Origin: an uncultured bacterium
GTDB taxonomy: Bacteria; Bdellovibrionota_C; UBA2361; JANWWW01
Assembly (NCBI GenBank): GCA_938038205.1
Contig: CALHSA010000001.1
Location: 1 to 64,000 of the forward strand
Reading direction: 5' to 3'
DNA length: 64,000 nt
Shown: positions 8,012 through 14,819 of the stretch, piece by piece
Layout: every line of letters starts with the position of its first letter
Numbering within the stretch: position 1 is the first letter of the stretch
The notes under the pieces: model-generated
Database searches by the model: none
What the model saw: only the letters and a program-made list of their open reading frames with translations
Told to the model about the DNA's origin: nothing
Position numbers and translations under genes: made by a program

Positions 8012-8456
8012 TTCATTTTTTTTATTGATAGGCTGTTCTAGCATTCAGAACACTGGAGTTGATTTAAGGTTAATTTATCTTGATGATTATTTAAACAATG
8101 CTAATAGCGAGTATTTAGTTGGAAATTATGAGAGAGCAGAACTCCTGGCAAGAAAGGCGTTGAGTTTGGATAACTGTAATTCACTCGCCCTGGATATTAT
8201 AGGGCTGTGTAGAATAAAAAATGACGATATTGAGGAGGCAGAGAGGAATTTTTACGAAGCAATTAGGTGTAATCCCTTATATCATAAAGGCTATACGCAT
8301 TTAGCTGTGGTTTACCATTTAAAGGGTGATCGTGAATCTGCATGGAAACTTTTGCAAAAAGCTTACGATATCAATCCTATGGATATGGAAATAGATGAGG
8401 TAAAAGTATTTCTTTTAAAATCTGAAAATGATTTAGAGGTAGCTTATGAAAACTAA
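7983..8456 (+). CDS. TPR-repeat lipoprotein of the type III operon
   Basis: A 157-residue lipoprotein. The signal peptide ends in FLLIGC with the Cys at about 18. The mature part carries two to three tetratricopeptide repeats: YLVGNYERAELLARKALSLD, then DIEEAERNFYEAIRCNP and KGDRESAWKLLQKAYDINP. The start is the ATG at 7983; the TTG at 7968 would only add five residues before the signal peptide. It overlaps sctV by 29 nt. TPR lipoproteins often act as pilotins that place a secretin in the outer membrane (PilF/PilW-like), and this operon position makes such a role plausible. A PilF function for the pilus secretin in this window is also possible. Confidence 0.75.
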   Translation: MILHLLLLISSFFLLIGCSSIQNTGVDLRLIYLDDYLNNANSEYLVGNYERAELLARKALSLDNCNSLALDIIGLCRIKNDDIEEAERNFYEAIRCNPLYHKGYTHLAVVYHLKGDRESAWKLLQKAYDINPMDMEIDEVKVFLLKSENDLEVAYEN

Positions 8457-8703
8457 AAAGAAGGAACTAGAGAAAAAAAACGCTAAAAAAGACCCCGTAA
8501 TTATTAGGTATCTCTCAAAGTTTCTCAACGAATTTAAATTAAAATACTCATATACTGATTTAACCTTTGAGGAGAAACTTCAAATTTTTGTGAGTGAATT
8601 TAGCAAATACTGTGGTGATGATAGTGAAGAATTTAAAAACTATTTAAGCTTGATAATTGAAACTGATCCGATGTTAACAAATAAATTGAGGGAGCTTATT
8701 TAG
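8446..8703 (+). CDS. Small basic unknown protein, end of type III operon
   Basis: An 85-residue protein, not recognised. The first 16 residues are strongly basic with alternating Lys and Glu (MKTKKKELEKKNAKKD); the rest is predicted helical and acidic. There is no signal peptide or membrane segment. It overlaps the TPR lipoprotein by 11 nt and its stop overlaps the convergent gene by 4 nt, so it is the last gene of the operon. Small helical proteins at the ends of type III operons are often chaperones or gatekeepers, but nothing in the sequence proves it. Confidence 0.6.
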   Translation: MKTKKKELEKKNAKKDPVIIRYLSKFLNEFKLKYSYTDLTFEEKLQIFVSEFSKYCGDDSEEFKNYLSLIIETDPMLTNKLRELI

Positions 8704-9086
8704 CCGTTATTCAATTTTGATTCTAATTCCCTCTCTGACTCCTTAAGGTAGTTTTTTAGAGCAGTTGCAAGGTTATAACAACCTCTTAAAAACCCGTCAA
8801 TTCTATCATTAAATTTAATGTTAAGAATACACTCTCCTTCTTTTAGATAATCGTATACCCGCACTTCTACTATTCCCCTTTCTTTTAAATGCTCTGATTC
8901 AAGACAAAGATAGGGTAGCTCAATTTCATCCTTATTTTGCTCTAGCCCCTTTTTTAGAACCTCTAATGGATTGCTTTCAGGACTTACGTAAAAATCTGCG
9001 TCATTTAAACCATTAATAACATATCCCACTCTACATAAGTCTCTGCCAACCGTGAAGCCATTCCTAAGTCTAATCCTCTTTGTCAT
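8700..9086 (-). CDS. Unknown 128-residue protein
   Basis: Not recognised. It is a soluble-looking protein with no signal peptide. The N-terminal half is beta-like (RIRLRNGFTVGRDLCRVGYV), the middle has an acidic stretch and a Leu-Cys-Leu segment. The C-terminus is a charged helix (NLATALKNYLKESERELES). The start codon is the second copy of a tandem duplication; the first copy, 28 nt upstream, opens a 14-codon frame that runs into this gene out of frame. It follows 9117-9461 closely and is convergent with the type III operon. A link to that system is possible by proximity only. Confidence 0.55.
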   Translation of the reverse strand: MTKRIRLRNGFTVGRDLCRVGYVINGLNDADFYVSPESNPLEVLKKGLEQNKDEIELPYLCLESEHLKERGIVEVRVYDYLKEGECILNIKFNDRIDGFLRGCYNLATALKNYLKESERELESKLNNG

Positions 9087-9117
9087 ATTTGTAAGTCTTA
9101 ATTCTCTTAGTCATATT
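9062..9117 (-). repeat. Imperfect 28-nt tandem duplication across a start codon
   Basis: On the minus strand the unit AAATATGACTAAGAGAATTA, followed by GACTTAC, is followed at once by AAATATGACAAAGAGGATTA, then GACTTAG. Both copies contain ATGAC(T/A)AAGAG, which encodes MTKRI. The copies are 28 nt apart, so they are in different frames. The upstream copy gives a 14-codon mini-frame (9114-9070) that ends in TAG inside the gene. Confidence 0.75.
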
Positions 9118-9461
9118 TAATTAACAGTTATGCCCATTGGGGGGCAAAGTCGAAGTAAATTTTCTAGATCTTGACCATTCTTATTATGGTATTGCCGAGG
9201 TAATGGGTCAAAAAGGCTTTTTTCCATTTGTGAATGTAGTTCGTATGCAAACTTTGTATTAGTGTTAGGGAGATCTGTAATTTCACGAAAAAGCTTAGCT
9301 TGCCGTTTATGATCTTGTGTTACTGTTTCAATTGAAGCTAAGCCTTGCGTAGCTTGTGTATATGACTCTGGTTTTTTCGTAAGGTAATCGCCTGCTTGCT
9401 GGAGTTTTTTGGCAAATTCAGTATCTGCCCTTATTGGCAATTCAAATACAAGATTACTCAT
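9117..9461 (-). CDS. Unknown 114-residue protein
   Basis: Not recognised. A hydrophilic, helical protein rich in Gln, Thr and Lys (TKKPESYTQATQGLASIETV), ending in LCPPMGITVN. There is no signal peptide or membrane helix. The ATG at 9461 is preferred over a TTG immediately before it. A CATAAT hexamer lies about 8 nt upstream on the minus strand. Composition and position next to the type III-like operon would suit a secreted substrate, but this is speculation. It is followed after a TAA by the duplicated start region of the next gene. Confidence 0.5.
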   Translation of the reverse strand: MSNLVFELPIRADTEFAKKLQQAGDYLTKKPESYTQATQGLASIETVTQDHKRQAKLFREITDLPNTNTKFAYELHSQMEKSLFDPLPRQYHNKNGQDLENLLRLCPPMGITVN

Positions 9462-9505
9462 CAATTATTATTATGATGAATTTTTTGAAATGTGTGCTAA
9501 AAAAA

Positions 9506-10153
9506 TTATCTCACCAGGTAAGATCTAAGGTAGAATTTGTTAGTTGAAATCCAATCTCCACCTGGGCTTGTTTGCCCATTAACCCTAAAAATCGTTTCAA
9601 CAGGGAGAATCCCTCTTGGTAAAGCTGAACTGTTTGCAAGAAGCCAAGTTATCAGCTCTAAAGGAGGAAAGTAAATCGGAATGCTGGCCATGTTTCCTTG
9701 CGTAGATTCATCTCCTTGGGTTAAAACGGTGGTGAATTGATTGGGGTTTAAAGATGTTGAAACTTGTTGATTTCCATTAGATCCATCCGAGTTGCTGGAT
9801 TCAGGAGCTGGTTTAAGAAAACCGGGCATGGTGATCCTATAAACCGGAACCTGAGCCAAAGCTCCAGGTATCCTAAGCTCAACCTCGTAATCTCGTATAA
9901 TTATGCTTTGTTTTGTTAATTTATTCTCTACAATCAAGCAAATTACAACGGATGTGCTACTTGAGAATAAAACCTCATTTACAGCCTCAAAGGTGCACCT
10001 TTGTTTTTCCTCTGAACTATCATACTTTGCTACACCAATTAATGCAAAAGACTCCCCTAACCTTTGCTTGGATGAAGAGCCACAACCCAAAAAAACCAAA
10101 ATACAAATAACAAATAAAATATTTCTTAAGCCTAACATACTAAAATTAATCAT
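9506..10153 (-). CDS. Unknown lipoprotein co-transcribed with pilQ
   Basis: A 215-residue lipoprotein: hydrophobic signal peptide, lipobox VFLGC, then a GSSS linker. The mature part looks like a beta-rich domain (ILVEN, RDYEVELRIPGALAQVPVYR) with a Ser/Asn/Gln-rich loop near 120-150. The gene overlaps the end of pilQ in an ATGATTAA junction, so it belongs to the pilus operon. PilP, the usual lipoprotein partner of PilQ, normally lies between pilO and pilQ and is about 170 residues; this gene lies after pilQ and shows no PilP motif I recognise. It may replace or assist PilP, or act as a secretin-associated outer-membrane lipoprotein. Confidence 0.7.
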   Translation of the reverse strand: MINFSMLGLRNILFVICILVFLGCGSSSKQRLGESFALIGVAKYDSSEEKQRCTFEAVNEVLFSSSTSVVICLIVENKLTKQSIIIRDYEVELRIPGALAQVPVYRITMPGFLKPAPESSNSDGSNGNQQVSTSLNPNQFTTVLTQGDESTQGNMASIPIYFPPLELITWLLANSSALPRGILPVETIFRVNGQTSPGGDWISTNKFYLRSYLVR

Positions 10154-12209
10154 AGTTTGTAGTCATTGCAGCATCATCAAAACTCCCCTCTACTATCCTG
10201 GGAGTGATTATGAACACCAACTCCTCATCGGCCCCCCTTACTTCATGAGATCTAAAGGCGTACCCCAGTACCGGTATGTCTTTTAAAAATGGCAGCCCTG
10301 ACACACTGCTTCCATCTGTGATTTTGTATATCCCGCCTAATACAAAGGTTTGGCCACTCGAAACAAGAACCGTAGAGTTTGCTTTTCTTTCAACCGTTGA
10401 CGGTACGTTATCAACAACTTTCGAGCCAAAAGAGCTGGATTCAGCAGCGATGTCTAGTAGTACCCAGTAGTCTGGAGAGGCTTGAGGGGTCATAGTTAAT
10501 TTTATACCAACTTTTACTTCGTCAGCTGCTGTCCCAGTGTTAGCGGATCCTCCCTGTCCAATAACAACCTGGTTTCCGCCCTGGTTTCTTCTAATCCTTA
10601 TTACCTCCGTAGCCTCAATAGTTGCTTTTGAATTATTAGTTGTAACTAACGTTGGCCTGGAAATTATTCTCGCTAATCCATCCTGCTCAAAAGCAGATAT
10701 GATGGACGATAAACTTTTAGTTCCGTCTGCACTTCCAAAAATCAAGTTAATTAAACCTTGACCTGAGCTTCCAGCGACTGGAAAATTTGAACCAATTCCA
10801 AAATCTATCGAGTTCGGAAAATTAATTCCTAGAGGATTACCTGTGGCTGATGAGGCTAAATAGTTGAATCCAAAATTCATTCCCAAACTTCTAGTGAAGT
10901 TTCTGTCCGCCTCTAAAATAATTGTTTCTAACATAACTTGAGGTGTTCTTAAATCAAGTCTTTTAATTAGCTCCGTTACGTTTTTTATTCCCCTTTCAAT
11001 ATCTTTTATAATGAGTTGATTTGTTCTCTCATCAAATGTAATGCTTCCTCTGTCGGATATAACTGTTTCTAGAATTGGCTTTAAAGCCGACGCTTTGGCA
11101 TAACTTACCCTAATATATTTTATTTGTAATGGTTCTAATTCTTCCTCAGCTTGTTTTGCTTGTTTGAGAGCCTCCCTTTCCCTTTTTAGTCTGTCTACTG
11201 GAGAGATTCTAACAACATTACCCTCTTGAACTTTGTCTAAGCCATTGGATCTAAGTATTACATCTAGAGCTTGATCCCAAGGTACATCAATTAGCCTTAA
11301 TGTTACTTTTCCAGTAACATCACTAGTAGTTACGATATTTAAATTTGATACTTCTGCTATTATTCGTAAAGCATTAGTTATATCCGTGTCTTGTAAATCA
11401 AGAGATATTAACTTACCAGTATACTTTTTAGTGCTGCCTATTACTCCATCAACTATTTGTTGATCTTCCTGTTGCGGTTTAGGCTGTGCCCTAGTGGTTA
11501 AAGCTGATGGAAGATTTGAGACATCTCCTGCATAAAGCCGACCGTTATCATAAATAGCACCAAGATTTAGTGGAGATGTTGTAAAAATTTTAACAACCAA
11601 GTTAGAAGAATCATCTTTGAATCTTACTGCTTTTATGTGATCGGTTGGATTTGCAGACAAAATAGATGAAGGAATACTATCATCTTTTGCCGCATTCTTA
11701 ATAATTAAATCATACTCTTGATCCGATATTTTCTCTAGGTAATAAAAGGGTTCCTCTGAAATATCGAATCTTAAATCTAAAACATTTGATTTAAATAAAC
11801 CCTTTGATAATGATGCTTCTAGAACTTTAAATTTAGAGTCTAATATTTTACTAGCTGTAATTGAAACAGTATTATTATTCTGCATTACTGAGATAAACGA
11901 ATTTTCAACAAAATTAAAAATTAAAGAGTTGGTTTCTGGCACAAAACTTACTTCCGTTAGTAGTGGAACTGATTTTGTTAACTCTGTTGAAAAATTTGGT
12001 GGAAGAGTTTGATCAAACATTAGCTCTAATCTGTTTCCAATCTTTACAGCATCAATAACTTTAATGTCTTTTACATTTAACTTTAACTCAACTGTGGAGT
12101 CCTTTGATGAAACTAACCTCAAATCTAGAGGGGAGGTACTTTTAAATAAACTTTGACCATATAAAGATACTTTAAAACCTATGAAAACTAGAACAATAAG
12201 CAACCTCAT
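10146..12209 (-). CDS. pilQ: Type IV pilus secretin PilQ
   Basis: A 687-residue outer-membrane secretin through which the pilus leaves the cell. The start is the ATG at 12209, giving a signal peptide (MRLLIVLVFIGFKVSLYGQ); a TTG nine bases upstream is less likely. AMIN-like beta domains occupy about 30-230. The STN/N0 domain is at about 260-345 (LDLQDTDITNALRIIAEVSN). One N1-type domain follows. The secretin core runs from about 430 to the end, with ARIISRPTLVTTNNSKATI, FVLGGIYK and SGLPFLKDIPVLGYAFRS. It lies in order after pilM, pilN and pilO with a 62-nt gap from pilO. The length is usual for PilQ. Confidence 0.93.
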   Translation of the reverse strand: MRLLIVLVFIGFKVSLYGQSLFKSTSPLDLRLVSSKDSTVELKLNVKDIKVIDAVKIGNRLELMFDQTLPPNFSTELTKSVPLLTEVSFVPETNSLIFNFVENSFISVMQNNNTVSITASKILDSKFKVLEASLSKGLFKSNVLDLRFDISEEPFYYLEKISDQEYDLIIKNAAKDDSIPSSILSANPTDHIKAVRFKDDSSNLVVKIFTTSPLNLGAIYDNGRLYAGDVSNLPSALTTRAQPKPQQEDQQIVDGVIGSTKKYTGKLISLDLQDTDITNALRIIAEVSNLNIVTTSDVTGKVTLRLIDVPWDQALDVILRSNGLDKVQEGNVVRISPVDRLKREREALKQAKQAEEELEPLQIKYIRVSYAKASALKPILETVISDRGSITFDERTNQLIIKDIERGIKNVTELIKRLDLRTPQVMLETIILEADRNFTRSLGMNFGFNYLASSATGNPLGINFPNSIDFGIGSNFPVAGSSGQGLINLIFGSADGTKSLSSIISAFEQDGLARIISRPTLVTTNNSKATIEATEVIRIRRNQGGNQVVIGQGGSANTGTAADEVKVGIKLTMTPQASPDYWVLLDIAAESSSFGSKVVDNVPSTVERKANSTVLVSSGQTFVLGGIYKITDGSSVSGLPFLKDIPVLGYAFRSHEVRGADEELVFIITPRIVEGSFDDAAMTTNYD

Positions 12210-12271
12210 AAAAACCAAAAACAGAATTCATGATCCCCTTTTTTTAATTTTTTGTCAATAAAAAAAATTTT

Positions 12272-12943
12272 TTAGAAGTCTCTTGAAATTAATCCTCCTT
12301 CTTTTTTAATGTTTTGTTTAGTTTTTTGCCCTTGCTCTTTACTTTGCTCCTCTTTTGCTAGTCTTTCTTCTTCGGTTAATTGTCTAAAAGCACTGAGTAA
12401 CATCTTTCCCTTTAAACTTACCTTTCCATGGAGTGCATACCCCACAGGGTCTTTTAACTCAAGATCATTAACGTTTAAAATTCTTGTGAATCTGCTAATC
12501 TCATCAACAAAAATCTGAATCTGTTCGTAAGTTCCATCAAAAGTTATCTCAACTGGGATTTCTACGTAAGAATCCTTTAAAACCTCTTTTTGAGGAATAA
12601 AAGAGTATACTTTAATGCCTATCTCTCTGCTAAGGTTCTCTATGCTACTTAAAATCATGGGAATATCTCTGTTCTCGGGTAGTTGAGTTTTAGCTAAACT
12701 TTCAAAGCGTTTAAGAATTTCTAAGTTTGCTTTCAAAGCGTTACGTTTAGAGAAAAGTTCTCTCTCCTTTGATAAGCGTGCCTGAGCTAACCTATTTTCA
12801 TCTTTGAGAGTCTCTAAATGAATTAAATAGTTATTCACGATTACAAAATAAAAACCAAAGATACAAATCCCTAAAATCGCAAGACTAATAAAAATTGTTT
12901 TGAACAAAGACCACTCTTCCAAAAAGTTTAGATTAAGTTTCAT
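12272..12943 (-). CDS. pilO: Type IV pilus inner-membrane protein PilO
   Basis: A 223-residue bitopic protein that pairs with PilN in the alignment complex. A short cytoplasmic N-terminus leads to one membrane helix at about 16-36, a coiled coil at about 40-80 and a ferredoxin-like periplasmic domain (ETSYVEIPVEITFDGTYEQI region, about 115-185). The C-terminal 40 residues are a charged Lys/Glu/Gln tail that is longer than usual. The ATG directly follows the pilN stop (TAAATG), so translation is coupled. Function follows from domain plan and gene order rather than from a catalytic motif. Confidence 0.88.
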   Translation of the reverse strand: MKLNLNFLEEWSLFKTIFISLAILGICIFGFYFVIVNNYLIHLETLKDENRLAQARLSKERELFSKRNALKANLEILKRFESLAKTQLPENRDIPMILSSIENLSREIGIKVYSFIPQKEVLKDSYVEIPVEITFDGTYEQIQIFVDEISRFTRILNVNDLELKDPVGYALHGKVSLKGKMLLSAFRQLTEEERLAKEEQSKEQGQKTKQNIKKEGGLISRDF

Positions 12944-13750
12944 TTATTGATTTACAAGTAGTTTTCGAAAGTTAATTTTAGTTTCAAGAACGAAATTTTT
13001 TGCTTCCAGAGTTTCAGGCTTTGACCACAGATAAATACCTGCTTGTATTGCTTGATTGTTTGTTCTCCAGCTTAGTTTAGTCGTACCTTGATTCAAATCA
13101 CTATCGTTTAACAAGATCCCAGAAGGAGGAGTTCCCTTGATTACCTTGATACCAAGATTCTGGGCACGATTTTGAATAAAGTTTGTAAACTTGCTCTGAT
13201 CTTTTGTTTCCGACATATTCATAAGAAGCTGCTTTGTTATGGAATCGTATGCAAATAGTTTAGTTAAATACACAGTAACAGATTTTACTAGATCAACTCT
13301 ATCAAATAATTCGGCTAGCTCAAGGCTTTTCTGAAAATTAGCTAAGTCAACATCACTTAAAGCATAACCCTCTAATTTTAAGACCAATCCTTTTTTATCA
13401 AGAGTGGTCAACCAAACCCGATCGGGAATTTTATTTGATAACTCTAATAAGAGTTTAGCTACTCCAAGTTGATTTAATTTAATTTGACTGATCTCCTCAG
13501 CGAGCCTACTAAGATAATTTACTGTTTTCTCAAACTCCTTGCTCTCTTTATTTTTTGTCTGAAGACTACTTATAAGATTATTTACATGCTCAATCTCACT
13601 CTGAAGCAAATATGTCTGAGTAACTAAATGCACTAAAAATAAAGCCTGAATTATTACCGCCAGTATACCGAGTGTTAATGAGATTACAAAAACCGCACGC
13701 TTGATTGTCAGGTCTTTGTCGGGTTCTGGCCAAAGATTTAACTTAATCAT
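12944..13750 (-). CDS. pilN: Type IV pilus assembly protein PilN
   Basis: A 268-residue bitopic protein. The N-terminal MIKLNLWPEP is the conserved peptide (family INLLPWR-like) that binds PilM in the cytoplasm. A membrane helix at about 20-42 is followed by a coiled coil and a periplasmic ferredoxin-like fold (RVWLTTLDKKGLVLKLEGYALS, about 118-145). PilN is normally about 180-200 residues; here the C-terminal 80 residues extend past the usual end and contain a second small domain. It starts 6 nt after pilM and abuts pilO. Confidence 0.88.
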   Translation of the reverse strand: MIKLNLWPEPDKDLTIKRAVFVISLTLGILAVIIQALFLVHLVTQTYLLQSEIEHVNNLISSLQTKNKESKEFEKTVNYLSRLAEEISQIKLNQLGVAKLLLELSNKIPDRVWLTTLDKKGLVLKLEGYALSDVDLANFQKSLELAELFDRVDLVKSVTVYLTKLFAYDSITKQLLMNMSETKDQSKFTNFIQNRAQNLGIKVIKGTPPSGILLNDSDLNQGTTKLSWRTNNQAIQAGIYLWSKPETLEAKNFVLETKINFRKLLVNQ

Positions 13751-13756
13751 ACGTTT

Positions 13757-14764
13757 TTACTTTTGATCATACTTATCTCCAAATTTTCTTAAAGCCGCTC
13801 CTAAAGAGTTTATAAAACTTAAATTATTTTGGTTAGATTTTAAATATTCAAAAGGGGAGAAAGGTTTTGTATCAACACCAACTCTGTCTTGAATTAGTTT
13901 GATGAACTCTTGGTTTTTAGCCATATTTCCGAAGATTAAAATTTCATCTATTCCATCTTTTAATTCAGGCAGATGCTTAAGTAAATTTAGGTTTTTGCAT
14001 ATCTCCTCAGATAGCTTTTGTAATCCGCCTGTAAGTCTAAGATTAGCTTCGTGTGGAATATCATCGTACTCCTTAAGTAGCCATTTTTGTACTAGATTCC
14101 ATTCCAGGTCAACTTCAAACATCACATCTTCTAGGATATTTTTGAAACCTACCCTTGCATCAGAGTAAGATACCGGAACTCCCAGGTGTGAGATCACGAA
14201 AGTGGTATATGTTTGATGAATAAATACTAAAATAATAACCATTGAATCTATTTCCGGTTTGCAAAACTTCAAGATGTTAAATGAACTAAAATACTCACTC
14301 TCTAAAATACCTGGCTGGAGACCTAAATTATTCATAACCGAGCTAATACTGTCAGCAATCTCTCTCTTAACTGCTAAAAAAATTCCAATCGGTTGATTTT
14401 TATCAATTATTACATAATCGTAATACACTGATTCTAAAGGAAAAGGTATCTGAGAGAGAATTTCTTGTTCAATTAAAGTCTTATCGCGTATTGCCAAGTT
14501 TTTAGGCACAGTGAACTGTGATGGTAAACTTATGTTGAATCGGGTGGAGTTATCAATTTTTATCCTATCTTTTAACTGACTAAAACCTTTCTCTAAATTC
14601 TCTATTTTTATTCCAAACTGGGAGAAATTTGATCCTGATTCAATTTTGATCATTTCAAGAATTTCTTTATTTTTAGTGTCTACCCTTGAACAAAGAAGCT
14701 CATCCTCGCCTATTTCGACACCCCAGAATGTGTATCTTTTTTCAAAAAGTCTAATAAAATTCAT
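13757..14764 (-). CDS. pilM: Type IV pilus assembly ATPase-fold protein PilM
   Basis: A 335-residue cytoplasmic actin-like protein that binds the PilN N-terminus. The FtsA/PilM-type start (FWGVEIGEDELLCSRVD) and the SHS2-like and nucleotide-binding segments (VDYVIIDK, LRLTGGLQKLSEEI, ILIFGNMAKNQEF) are visible. The last part (NSLGAALR) matches the usual C-terminal helix. It is the first gene of the operon, divergent from priA with 55 nt between the starts. Within that gap the minus strand shows TTGCAT and, 18 nt on, AATAAT, a possible promoter. Confidence 0.87.
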   Translation of the reverse strand: MNFIRLFEKRYTFWGVEIGEDELLCSRVDTKNKEILEMIKIESGSNFSQFGIKIENLEKGFSQLKDRIKIDNSTRFNISLPSQFTVPKNLAIRDKTLIEQEILSQIPFPLESVYYDYVIIDKNQPIGIFLAVKREIADSISSVMNNLGLQPGILESEYFSSFNILKFCKPEIDSMVIILVFIHQTYTTFVISHLGVPVSYSDARVGFKNILEDVMFEVDLEWNLVQKWLLKEYDDIPHEANLRLTGGLQKLSEEICKNLNLLKHLPELKDGIDEILIFGNMAKNQEFIKLIQDRVGVDTKPFSPFEYLKSNQNNLSFINSLGAALRKFGDKYDQK

Positions 14765-14819
14765 GAAACAAGTGTTATTATTCCTATTAATTGTATTTTA
14801 ATGCAAAACATTTCTGAAT

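Noticed and set aside
9506-10153. PilP as the identity of the lipoprotein after pilQ
   Set aside because: Position is wrong and no PilP-type C-terminal beta domain or motif is recognisable.
9903-10286. Plus-strand frame opposite the lipoprotein and pilQ end
   Set aside because: It is antisense to two well-supported genes, has no recognisable domain and shows atypical composition.
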